NCBI RefSeq assembly: GCF_900105755.1
Contig: NZ_FNTQ01000001.1
Location: 7,750,001 to 7,814,000 of the forward strand
Source: Streptomyces sp. Ag109_O5-10
GTDB lineage: Bacteria; Actinomycetota; Actinomycetes; Streptomycetales; Streptomycetaceae
DNA length: 64,000 nucleotides
Direction of reading: 5' to 3'
Shown: piece by piece, positions 43,611-51,969 of the stretch
Numbering within the stretch: position 1 is the first letter of the stretch
How the letters are laid out: each line of letters starts with the position of its first letter
Made by a program: the position numbers and the translations under genes
The notes under the pieces: generated by a model
The model's database searches: none
Seen by the model: only the letters and a program-made list of their open reading frames with translations
What the model was told of the DNA's origin: nothing

Positions 43611-43855
43611 GGGTAACTCCCCCTCGGGCTGGGCCGTTACGGCGCTGCGGCCTCGACCACAGCAAGCACTTCCCGTCCGCTCTCCGCGGTAATCACGAGG
43701 ACATCACGGAGCCTGTTCCAGGGCTGTGGCGTTCGTCACATGCCGTACGCAGGTGCCCGCTGCGGTGGATTTGTCCGCCGGGCGCCCCGCAGCCGACGCT
43801 CCCTGACATCACGAACCGGCCATGACCTGGGCCGCTGAGCTATCCGTGGAGATCA

Positions 43856-43877
43856 GGCGCACTGTAGTTTTTGCGCC
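43856..43877 (+). promoter_or_regulatory. Probable autoregulatory site of the Lrp gene
   Basis: GGCGCA-N10-TGCGCC ends exactly at the ATG of the Lrp gene (43878) and encloses a -10-like TAGTTT. No ribosome-binding site is seen, so the transcript may be leaderless and shut off by binding over the promoter. Confidence 0.5.
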
Positions 43878-44318
43878 ATGGAGGAGCTGGACCGTCAAAT
43901 CGTGCAGCTGCTCGTCAAGGACGGGCGGATGAGCTACACGGACCTGGGCAAGGCCACGGGTCTGTCCACGTCGGCCGTGCACCAGCGGGTGCGCCGGCTG
44001 GAGCAGCGTGGCGTCATCCGCGGCTATGCCGCGGTCGTCGACCCGGAGGCCATCGGGCTGCCGATGACGGCGTTCATCTCGGTGAAACCGTTCGACCCCA
44101 GCGCCCCCGACGACATCGCGGACCGCCTGGCCGGCGTCCCCGAGATCGAGGCGTGCCACAGTGTGGCGGGCGACGAGAACTACATCCTCAAGGTGCGCGT
44201 GTCGACCCCGCACGAACTGGAGGAACTCCTGGCCAGGCTGCGCGGCCTGGCGGGGGTCTCGACCCGGACGACAGTGGTGCTGTCGACGCCGTACGAGGCC
44301 CGACCACCAAAGATCTGA
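43878..44318 (+). CDS. Lrp/AsnC-family transcriptional regulator
   Basis: 146 residues. The N-terminal helix-turn-helix (ELDRQIVQLLVKDGRMSYTDLGKATGLSTSAVHQRVRRLE) is followed by the RAM domain (FISVKPFDPSAPDDIADRLAGVPEIEACHSVAGDENYILKVR). It is probably an octamer or dimer that binds an amino acid. The start directly follows an inverted repeat with an embedded -10. The next gene, an amidohydrolase 265 bases downstream beyond a palindromic repeat, is a possible but unproven target. Confidence 0.87.
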   Translation: MEELDRQIVQLLVKDGRMSYTDLGKATGLSTSAVHQRVRRLEQRGVIRGYAAVVDPEAIGLPMTAFISVKPFDPSAPDDIADRLAGVPEIEACHSVAGDENYILKVRVSTPHELEELLARLRGLAGVSTRTTVVLSTPYEARPPKI

Positions 44319-44466
44319 GCGGACCGCTGGCGCTGCCTGCCACCCGCCACCGCCCCCGCCGTGGGCAGGCGTTCCGCAGGGCGGAGCGGATGGGCACGGC
44401 CGGCAGTGCCGTGTGCCGTGGAACATGGCCCGAGTGCGGACGGGTGTCGGCTGCGGGTGCGTCGTG

Positions 44467-44545
44467 GCCGGTCGCGCGGTTCCTCCCCCGGCCTTCGGCC
44501 GGGGGCGCCCCCAGCGCCCCTGAGGGGCGCGTTCGGGGTGCCCCC
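44467..44545. repeat. Palindromic repeats between Lrp and amidohydrolase genes
   Basis: CCCCCGGCC-ttc-GGCCGGGGG (44485-44505) and GCGCCCC-tga-GGGGCGC (44514-44530), preceded by GGTCGCGCGGTTCC. Same family as the repeats near 1089, 13548 and 20968. It may terminate the Lrp transcript. Confidence 0.65.
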
Positions 44546-44583
44546 GTTCGGAGTGATCGGCGTGAGGGGCGAGACTGGTCCCC

Positions 44584-46200
44584 ATGAGTGAGCGCAGCCC
44601 CGAGCCCCAGACCGTTCTTCTCCGTCGCGGCGAGGTCCACAGTCCCGCCGATCCGTTCGCGACCGCGATGGTCGTGGAGCGGGGGCAGGTCGCCTGGGTC
44701 GGGTCGGAGGGGGCCGCCGACGCGTTCGCGGACGGGGTCGAAGAGGTCGTCGACCTGGACGGGGCGCTGGTCACCCCCGCCTTCACGGACGCCCACGTCC
44801 ACACCACCTCCACCGGTCTCGCGCTGAGCGGCCTCGATCTGTCCGGGGCCACCTCGCTGGCCGCGGCCCTGGCGCTGGTCAGGGACTTCGCCGCCGCCCG
44901 CCCGGACGACCGGGTGCTGCTGGGGCACGGCTGGGACGCAGCCCGCTGGGCCGACGGCCGCCCGCCGACCCGCGCCGAACTGGACGCGGCCACCGGCGGC
45001 CGCCCCCTGTACCTCTCCCGTATCGACGTCCACTCGGCGGTCGTCACCACGGCCCTGCTGGACATGGTCGCCGGTGCGGTGCCCCGGGAGGACGCCCCGC
45101 TGACGAGCGACGCCCACCACGCCGTCCGCACCGCCGCGTTCGCGGCCGTGACGCCCGCCCAGCGCACCGAGGCCCAGCGCACCGCCCTCGCGCACGCGGC
45201 CTCGCTCGGCATCGGCACCGTGCACGAGTGCGGCGGGCCGAAGATCTCCTCCGAGGACGACTTCACCGGGCTGCTGCGGCTCGCCGAGGAACGGCCGGGA
45301 CCGCGCGTCGTCGGCTACTGGGCAGAGGCGGACGACGAAGGCATCGCCACGGCCCGTCGGCTGGGCGCGCTCGGCGCCGCCGGAGACCTGTTCGTCGACG
45401 GTTCCCTCGGCTCCCACACCGCCTGCCTGCACGAGCCGTACGCCGACGCCGGTCACAGCACCGGGTCCGCCTATCTGGACGCGGCCGCCGTCGCGGCCCA
45501 CGTCACCGCCTGCACCGAGGCCGGTCTCCAGGCCGGCTTCCACGCCATCGGCGACGCCGCCGTGACCGCCGTCGTGGAGGGCGTGCGCGCCGCCGCCGAG
45601 AAGGTCGGCCCGGCCCGCGTGCGCGCCGCCCGGCACCGCGTCGAGCACGCCGAGATGCTCACGCCCGAACACATCGCGGGCTTCGCCGAACTCGGCCTCA
45701 TCGCGTCCGTGCAGCCCGCCTTCGACGCGCTGTGGGGCGGCCCGGACGGCATGTACGCCCAGCGGCTCGGCGCCGGCCGGGCCCGCACCCTCAACCCCTT
45801 CGCCGCCCTCCTCAAGGCCGGCGTCCCGCTCGCCTTCGGCTCCGACAGTCCCGTCACGCCGCTCGATCCCTGGGGGACCGTCCGGGCCGCCGCCTTCCAC
45901 CACACGCCCGGGCACCGGGTCTCCGTGCGTGCCGCGTTCACCGCGCACACCCGCGGCGGCTGGCGCGCGATCGGCCGGGACGACGCGGGCGTCCTCGTGC
46001 CGGGAGCGCCCGCCGACTACGCGGTCTGGCGCACCGACGAACTGGTGGTGCAGGCGCCGGACGACCGGGTCGCCCGCTGGTCCACCGACCCGCGCTCCGG
46101 CACCCCGGGCCTGCCCGACCTGAGCCCCGGCCGCGAGCTGCCGGTCTGTCTGCGCACCGTGGTGGGCGGCCGGACCGTGTTCGTACGACCGGGCGAGTGA
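44584..46200 (+). CDS. YtcJ-like amidohydrolase family protein
   Basis: 538 residues. A metal-dependent amidohydrolase with an N-terminal composite beta domain, the metal-binding AHVHTTSTGLAL, VLLGHGWDAARW, HECGGPKISSEDDF, a HAIGDAAVTAV block and the late GSDSPVTPLDPWGTVRAA (catalytic Asp). This is the amidohydrolase_3/YtcJ group, hydrolysing an amide or related C-N bond. The substrate is unknown. ATG at 44584 lacks a strong site. Its last codons and stop form the first unit of a threefold 30-base tandem repeat. Confidence 0.85.
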   Translation: MSERSPEPQTVLLRRGEVHSPADPFATAMVVERGQVAWVGSEGAADAFADGVEEVVDLDGALVTPAFTDAHVHTTSTGLALSGLDLSGATSLAAALALVRDFAAARPDDRVLLGHGWDAARWADGRPPTRAELDAATGGRPLYLSRIDVHSAVVTTALLDMVAGAVPREDAPLTSDAHHAVRTAAFAAVTPAQRTEAQRTALAHAASLGIGTVHECGGPKISSEDDFTGLLRLAEERPGPRVVGYWAEADDEGIATARRLGALGAAGDLFVDGSLGSHTACLHEPYADAGHSTGSAYLDAAAVAAHVTACTEAGLQAGFHAIGDAAVTAVVEGVRAAAEKVGPARVRAARHRVEHAEMLTPEHIAGFAELGLIASVQPAFDALWGGPDGMYAQRLGAGRARTLNPFAALLKAGVPLAFGSDSPVTPLDPWGTVRAAAFHHTPGHRVSVRAAFTAHTRGGWRAIGRDDAGVLVPGAPADYAVWRTDELVVQAPDDRVARWSTDPRSGTPGLPDLSPGRELPVCLRTVVGGRTVFVRPGE

Positions 46201-46270
46201 CCTCACACATTCGTACGACCGGGCGAGTGACCTCCCACATTCGTACGGCCGGGCGAGTGATCTCCCGGGG
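46181..46270 (+). repeat. Three 30-base tandem repeats spanning the amidohydrolase stop
   Basis: Units start at 46181, 46211 and 46241. Each begins TCGTACGACCGGGCGAGTGA (the third has one change) and therefore contains the in-frame TGA. Units 1 and 2 differ by one base, and unit 3 diverges toward its end. Confidence 0.9.
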
Positions 46271-46816
46271 TGGCGCGGCCGTGATCGACGGCCGACCCTG
46301 CGTCGCGCGACCTGCGCATCCTCTGCGCTGACCAGGGGTTTGAGGGAATGTCCGCAGGTCAAACGGCTGTTGACAGCCAGCGGCAGCGGGCCGGTAGGTT
46401 CGGCGGAGTCCACCACCGGACGCCCGACCGGGGAGCAGTTCGCGCACTCGTCGCAGCGCCGCTGGGTCAGGGACGGTGTGCCGCACCGGGGCACCGTCAC
46501 TGGGAGCCAGGCTCAGCGCCCGCGCCGACGGGGGAACGTTCCGGCCGGTCGGGAGGTGTGACCCGGGTGGGGCCCGGAGCTCAGTAGACAACGGCTTTCG
46601 GTCGACCCGCAGCCAGCGGGTCCCAGGTCGGCCCGAAGGGCGCCGGGCCCCCATCCGCAGGGGAACAGAGTGGCGAAAGCACGTATGGCCGCCACCCGAA
46701 ACGGGCATCCTTACCCCGTTCTTGCGGAATCGACACCACCATCCGAATGAGCCGTCGCGTCAGTGCAGGCCGCGGCCACTATGGTGGTCCCCTGCGTACG
46801 ACATGAAGGGGCAGCA
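46271..46816. other. Gene-free interval upstream of ppm
   Basis: About 545 bases. The readable features are an inverted pair GTTTGA...TCAAAC (near 46338-46365) close to a TTGACA. Short reading frames exist but none has a convincing start, site or composition. Confidence 0.45.
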
Positions 46817-47611
<795 letters not shown>

Positions 47612-47689
47612 CCGACGGCCGGGAAGCCCACAGTTCCGGTTGATCATCCTCTTATGCCGCACTGAGCCGCGCACAGGCACACTGGGTGC

Positions 47690-48253
47690 ATGACGACTGG
47701 CGCGCAGACACCTCCGTACACCACCCGGCCCCGCCGCTCCCGGCTCGGCAGATACCTGCCGCTGGGTCTCGCGGTGTGGCTGGTGCTGGAGATCTGGCTG
47801 CTGACGGTGGTCGCGGGCGCGGCGGGCGGCATGACCGTTTTCCTGCTGCTGGTGGCGGGCTTCGTCGCCGGTTCGGTGGTCATCAAGCGGGCCGGCCGGC
47901 GCGCCTTCCGGAGCCTCAACGAGGCGATCCAGCGCGGCGGCTCCCCGGAGCGCGGCGGTGGCAACGGCCTGATGATGCTGGGCGGCCTGCTCCTCATGAT
48001 CCCCGGCCTGGTCTCCGACGCCCTCGGCCTGCTGCTCCTGCTGCCCCCGGTCCAGAAGGCCGTCTCGCGTTTCGCCGAGCGCACCCTCGACCGCACGCTC
48101 CGCGCCTCCGCCCCCGGCACCCTGGGCGACGCCTTCCAGCAGGTCCGCATGCACCGCCCGGACGGAAAGGTCGTCCAGGGCGAGGTCATCCGGAACGACG
48201 GCCCCCGGCCGGGTGACGAGCCGACGGGGGAGCGGCCGCCGCTGACGCGGTGA
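47690..48253 (+). CDS. fxsA: FxsA family membrane protein
   Basis: 187 residues. Three or four hydrophobic helices (YLPLGLAVWLVLEIWLLTVVAG, MTVFLLLVAGFVAGSVVI, GLMMLGGLLLMIPGLVSDALG) match FxsA, named in E. coli for overcoming F exclusion of phage T7 when overproduced. The C-terminal tail is hydrophilic. ATG at 47690. It is followed by a small tandem repeat and a strong terminator, and converges on rbpA. The physiological role is unknown. Confidence 0.87.
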   Translation: MTTGAQTPPYTTRPRRSRLGRYLPLGLAVWLVLEIWLLTVVAGAAGGMTVFLLLVAGFVAGSVVIKRAGRRAFRSLNEAIQRGGSPERGGGNGLMMLGGLLLMIPGLVSDALGLLLLLPPVQKAVSRFAERTLDRTLRASAPGTLGDAFQQVRMHRPDGKVVQGEVIRNDGPRPGDEPTGERPPLTR

Positions 48254-48254
48254 G

Positions 48255-48286
48255 CGTGCCTGCCGCACAACGTGCCTGCCGCACAA
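48255..48286 (+). repeat. 16-base tandem repeat after fxsA
   Basis: CGTGCCTGCCGCACAA occurs twice in immediate succession, two bases after the fxsA stop. Confidence 0.85.
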
Positions 48287-48291
48287 CGGCC

Positions 48292-48328
48292 GAGGGCGCC
48301 GTACGTTCACAGAACGTACGGCGCCCTC
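48292..48328. terminator. Bidirectional terminator between fxsA and rbpA
   Basis: GAGGGCGCCGTACGTTC pairs perfectly (17 base pairs) with its complement at 48312-48328, loop ACA. It lies between convergent genes. Confidence 0.9.
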
Positions 48329-48368
48329 GGCTGTTTGTGTCGGCTTCCGCTTAGCGGAACTGCACGGG

Positions 48369-48743
48369 CTATGCGGACTTGCGGCTGTCCCTGGGATGAA
48401 TCGCGATGTTCATCGCCCCGGAACGCAGAACCGCCAGACGCTCCTCAAGGACCTCTTCGAGTTCCTCACGGGTGCGCCGCTCCATCAGCATGTCCCAGTG
48501 GGTACGCGCGGGCTTGGCCTTCTTCTCTTCAGGGCCGTCACCGTCCACGAGGAGTGCCTGGGCCCCGCAGACCTTGCACTCCCACTCCGGCGGGATCTCC
48601 GCCTCGACCGAGAAGGGCATCTCGAACCGGTGCCCCTTCTCGCATGCGTACTCCACGGCCTGGCGCGGGGCCAGGTCGATACCGCGGTCCGTCTCGTAGC
48701 TGGTCACCACGAGGCGCGTACCGCGAAGAGCTCGCTCACTCAT
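48369..48743 (-). CDS. rbpA: RNA polymerase-binding protein RbpA
   Basis: 124 residues, the actinobacterial length. N-terminal ALRGTRLVVTSYETDRG, a zinc-binding core with YACEKGHRFEMPFS and WECKVCGAQALLVDG (three Cys plus His as in RbpA), a basic linker, and the sigma-interaction domain RTHWDMLMERRTREELEEVLEERL. RbpA binds RNA polymerase and principal sigma factors, stabilises the open complex and affects rifampicin tolerance. ATG at 48743 has GGGAGG upstream. A sigma-R promoter upstream links it to thiol-oxidative stress. Confidence 0.97.
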   Translation of the reverse strand: MSERALRGTRLVVTSYETDRGIDLAPRQAVEYACEKGHRFEMPFSVEAEIPPEWECKVCGAQALLVDGDGPEEKKAKPARTHWDMLMERRTREELEEVLEERLAVLRSGAMNIAIHPRDSRKSA

Positions 48744-48804
48744 GAATCGTGCCTCCCGGGCTTGTCGCCCACAGGACAGGTGTCGCTGTCGTCGTCATCC
48801 GGTC

Positions 48805-48831
48805 AACGTCCGGTCGGCGGTAAAGATTCCC
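48805..48831 (-). promoter_or_regulatory. Sigma-R promoter of rbpA
   Basis: On the minus strand GGGAAT (48831-48826), exactly 18 bases, GTT (48807-48805), a perfect fit to the sigma-R consensus GGGAAT-N18-GTT. The S. coelicolor rbpA gene is a known sigma-R target. The untranslated leader would be about 55 bases. Confidence 0.88.
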
Positions 48832-48894
48832 GTTCCGGGTCATGCGTCGCCGTCGTAGCCGCCCCTTGTTGTACCCACCAGCGCCCGGTTTGTC

Positions 48895-48912
48895 ACATCT
48901 GCTAACAGATGT
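48895..48912. promoter_or_regulatory. Inverted repeat upstream of rbpA
   Basis: ACATCTG-CTAA-CAGATGT lies about 65 bases upstream of the sigma-R -35 element and may serve a second, upstream promoter. No factor can be named. Confidence 0.4.
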
Positions 48913-48998
48913 CACCCAGCGTTTCGGCATCTTTGACGCGCAGTAACGGTACGCCTGGCAGGCCAAACGCGTACACTACCGCCCTTCCGCGTTGAACG

Positions 48999-50345
48999 CT
49001 AAATCTTCCGCGGAACCGGGTTGCCGGCCTCGCCGATCGCCCGCCGCACCGGCACCCGCGCGAGCAGCGCGAACCCGATGACGAAGAAGGCCACCAGCGA
49101 GATGATCGCCGAGCGGTAGCTCCCGGTCAGCTGGTAGGTGATCCCGAACAACAGCGGTCCCAGCCAGCTCATCCCCCGATCGCTCATCTCGTACGCCGCG
49201 AAGTACTCGGCTTCTTTTCCGGGCGGAACGAGATGGGAGAACAGGGAGCGGGACAGGGCCTGGCTGCCGCCGAGGACGAGACCGATGGCGGCGGCGAGGG
49301 CGAAGAACCACACCGGCGCGCCGGCCGGCAGGAAGTACCCGGCCGCCAGCGTCACGGTCCATGCCACCAGCGATCCCAGGATCGTGCGCTTCGCCCCGTA
49401 CGTCCTGGCCAGCCGCCCCATCGTCAGCGCCCCCGCCACGGCCAGCACCTGCACCATCAGGACCGCGCCGATGAGTGTCGACTGACCGAGCCCGAGCTCC
49501 TGCGAGCCGTAGACGGACGCCTGGGAGATCACGGTCTGGATGCCGTCGTTGTAGACGAGGTACGCCAGCAGGAAGGAGAGCGTCAGCGGATGGCGGCGCA
49601 TGTCCCGGGCCGTCGCCGCGAGTTGACGCAGCCCCGGAGCCGGCGCCCCCTCCGCGCGGCCGCCCCGGTCGCGCAGCCGGCGCAGTGGCACGAGGGTGAA
49701 GGCGCCCCACCACAGGCCCGCCCCGGCCAGGCAGATGCGGACCGCCTCCGTCGCGGAGAGGCCGAAGGAGTCGTGTGCGGAGTAGAGGACCAGGTTGACG
49801 ATCAGCACCAGTGAGCCGGCCACGTAGCCGAAGGCCCAGCCCCGGGCGGAGATCGTGTCGCGTTGCTCGGGCGGGGCGATCTGGGGGAGGTAGGAGTTGT
49901 AGAGCATCAGGGCGACGGACTGGGCGGCGTTCGCGACGATCAGCAGCAGACCGCCGAGCAGATAGCGGTCGCCGTCCAGGAAGAACATGCCCGTCGTCGC
50001 CGCGGCCCCGGCGTACGCGGCCACGCCCAGCAGCTGCTTCTTGCGGCCCGACCGGTCGGCCGCGCTGCCCACCAGGGGCATGAGCACGACCGCGAGGATC
50101 ACCGACAGGGAGACCGAGTAGGCGAAGAAGGAGCCCGCCCTGACGGGGATGCCCAGCGGGTGGACGTAGCCGCCGGCGTCCGCCGCGTGGTCGGCGACCG
50201 ACGTGAGGTACGGACCGAGGAACACGGTCAGGACACTCGTCGAGTAGACCGAGCACGCCCAGTCGTAGAAATACCAGCCGCGCTGTTCGCGCCGCAGTTC
50301 GGTGCCCTCGTCGAAGACCCCCGATTGCACGGTTTCGGTGCCCAC
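48999..50345 (-). CDS. MFS transporter (UMF1/Atg22-like)
   Basis: 448 residues with about 12 transmembrane helices. The N-terminal REQRGWYFYDWACSVYSTSVLTVFLGPYL and GWAFGYVAGSLVLIVNLVL are typical of the UMF1/Atg22-like MFS group, which includes proposed amino acid or drug exporters. GTG start at 50345 (MGTETVQSG). It is the middle gene of a minus-strand run with a glycerophosphodiesterase upstream and rbpA downstream. Substrate unknown. Confidence 0.83.
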   Translation of the reverse strand: MGTETVQSGVFDEGTELRREQRGWYFYDWACSVYSTSVLTVFLGPYLTSVADHAADAGGYVHPLGIPVRAGSFFAYSVSLSVILAVVLMPLVGSAADRSGRKKQLLGVAAYAGAAATTGMFFLDGDRYLLGGLLLIVANAAQSVALMLYNSYLPQIAPPEQRDTISARGWAFGYVAGSLVLIVNLVLYSAHDSFGLSATEAVRICLAGAGLWWGAFTLVPLRRLRDRGGRAEGAPAPGLRQLAATARDMRRHPLTLSFLLAYLVYNDGIQTVISQASVYGSQELGLGQSTLIGAVLMVQVLAVAGALTMGRLARTYGAKRTILGSLVAWTVTLAAGYFLPAGAPVWFFALAAAIGLVLGGSQALSRSLFSHLVPPGKEAEYFAAYEMSDRGMSWLGPLLFGITYQLTGSYRSAIISLVAFFVIGFALLARVPVRRAIGEAGNPVPRKI

Positions 50346-50386
50346 CCGCGCCCTTGCCTCTCCCGCAGCACTACCGCCCGCGCGCC

Positions 50387-51154
50387 TCAGAACCAGACGC
50401 CGCGCTTCTGCATGACCTCACGCAACGTGTCGATGTGATCGGTCATGATGCCATCGACTCCCAGGTCCAGGAGCCGGTGCATCCGCTCGCGTTCGTTGAT
50501 GGTCCAGACGTGGACGTGCAGCCCGCGCGCGTGGGCGGCGCGCACGAAGCGCCGGTCGACCACCGGGACCCCCGACTGGGACTCGGGCACCTGGGCGGCC
50601 ACCGCCGACCGGCGCACCGATGCGGGCAGTCCCCAGGAGCGCAGCCGCAGCCCGACCACACCGCGCGTGCCGAACGAGGTGGCCAGGCGCGGCCCGGCCA
50701 GCCGCTGTGCCCGCAGCACCCGTGCCTCCGAGAACGACCCGACGCAGACCCGGTCGTAGGAGTCCGTCTTCTCGATCAGGCCGAGGAGCGGCCGCAGGGC
50801 CGGTTCCGCCTTGGCGTCCACGTTCCAGCGGACGTCCGGGAACTCCTCCAGCAGCTCCTCGAACAGGGGAAGCGGCTCGCGGCCCGCCACACGCGCCTGC
50901 CGCACGTCCTCCCACGGCAGGTCGGCGATCCGGCCGGCCCCGTCGGTGACCCGGTCCAGGGTGTCGTCGTGGAAGGCGACGAGCCTGCCGTCCGCCGTGG
51001 CGTGCACATCGGTCTCGATGTACCGGTAGCCGAGTTCGACCGCGCGCCGGAACTGCGCCACGGTGTTCTCCAGGCCGTCCGCGGTTCCGCCCCGATGGGC
51101 GAAGGCGATGGGGCCGGGGTGGTCCAGGTACGGGTGGCGGATCAGCGTGCTCAC
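50387..51154 (-). CDS. Glycerophosphodiester phosphodiesterase
   Basis: 255 residues. GDPD TIM barrel with AFAHRGGTADGLENTVAQF (catalytic HR and ENT), YIETDVHATADG, VAFHDDTLDRVTDG and a C-terminal HVWTINERERMHRLLDLGVDGIMTDHID. It hydrolyses glycerophosphodiesters to sn-glycerol-3-phosphate and an alcohol. There is no signal peptide, so it is cytosolic. GTG at 51154 overlaps the end of the yczE-like gene by 4 bases, suggesting co-translation. Confidence 0.92.
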   Translation of the reverse strand: MSTLIRHPYLDHPGPIAFAHRGGTADGLENTVAQFRRAVELGYRYIETDVHATADGRLVAFHDDTLDRVTDGAGRIADLPWEDVRQARVAGREPLPLFEELLEEFPDVRWNVDAKAEPALRPLLGLIEKTDSYDRVCVGSFSEARVLRAQRLAGPRLATSFGTRGVVGLRLRSWGLPASVRRSAVAAQVPESQSGVPVVDRRFVRAAHARGLHVHVWTINERERMHRLLDLGVDGIMTDHIDTLREVMQKRGVWF

Positions 51155-51804
51155 TCGCGCAGTATCGCGCGCTCGGGTGACTCCGTGGCAACGACCGTGC
51201 TGCGGCCGGGTGCCGCCGGGACGGCGAACACCCTCAGGAACAGCTGGGCCAGGGGGCCGATGGACACGGCGTAGAGCAGGGTGCCGACGCCGGCCGTCCC
51301 GCCGAGCGCGAACCCCGTGACCACCACCGCGACCTCGATCGCCGTACGGATGAGCCGGATCGAGCGGCCGGTACGCCGGTGCAGCCCCGTCATCAGGCCG
51401 TCCCGCGGGCCGGGCCCGAAGCTCGCCGCGATGTACAGGCCGGTCGCCGCCCCGTTGAGCACGATGCCGGCCGCCATCAGCGGAATCCGCACGGCGAACG
51501 CGTGTGCGTCGGGGAGGACGGCGAGCGTCGCGTTCATGGCGAGGCCGATGACGAAGACGTTGGAGACCGTGCCGAGTCCCGGCCGCTGGCGCAGCGGGAC
51601 CCACAGGAGCAGCACGGCGGCCCCGACGACGATCGACACCGTGCCGATGCTCATTCCGGTGTGACCGGCGAGTCCCTGGTGCAGTACGCCCCAGGGCTCC
51701 AGGCCCAGGCCCGCCTCGACGAGCAGCGCGGAACTGACGCCGTACAGCGTGAGTCCCGCGTAGAGCTGGACCAACCGTCGCCCGAGACGGCCTTGCGTGG
51801 ACAA
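51151..51804 (-). CDS. yczE: YczE/YitT-like integral membrane protein
   Basis: 217 residues with five or six helices. Family landmarks: YAGLTLYGVSSALLVEAGLGLEPWGVLHQGLA, GTVSIVVGAAVLLLWVPLRQRPGLGTVSNVFVIG and the conserved GPGPRDGLMTGL. TTG start at 51804 with GGGGG upstream. Genes of this family are very often divergent from MocR-type regulators, as here, implying that the regulator controls it. A pyridoxal- or amino acid-related transport role is often suggested but unproven. Confidence 0.85.
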   Translation of the reverse strand: MSTQGRLGRRLVQLYAGLTLYGVSSALLVEAGLGLEPWGVLHQGLAGHTGMSIGTVSIVVGAAVLLLWVPLRQRPGLGTVSNVFVIGLAMNATLAVLPDAHAFAVRIPLMAAGIVLNGAATGLYIAASFGPGPRDGLMTGLHRRTGRSIRLIRTAIEVAVVVTGFALGGTAGVGTLLYAVSIGPLAQLFLRVFAVPAAPGRSTVVATESPERAILRE

Positions 51805-51888
51805 CAGGCACCCCCTGGTGGAAAAGCCGGCGTGGAAAGAGCAGCGGTCAGCGGTGGAATAGCGGCGGTGGAGAAGGTGGCGGTGGCA

Positions 51889-51963
51889 AAGGTGGACTGG
51901 CTCATGTCACTCTGTGGCTTGGAAGGGAAAGCCATCCATGGCCAATTCGGGGAAGGTGGACTG
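51889..51963. promoter_or_regulatory. Candidate MocR operator region between yczE and the MocR gene
   Basis: The direct repeat AAGGTGGACTG occurs at 51889-51899 and 51953-51963. Between them lies the inverted pair TGGCTT-N8-AAGCCA (51915-51934). Paired direct repeats are the usual MocR/PdxR site type. Confidence 0.5.
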
Positions 51964-51969
51964 ATTCAC

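Noticed and set aside
46340..46708. Short frames upstream of ppm on both strands
   Set aside because: No ribosome-binding site, no conserved composition, and no recognisable domain.
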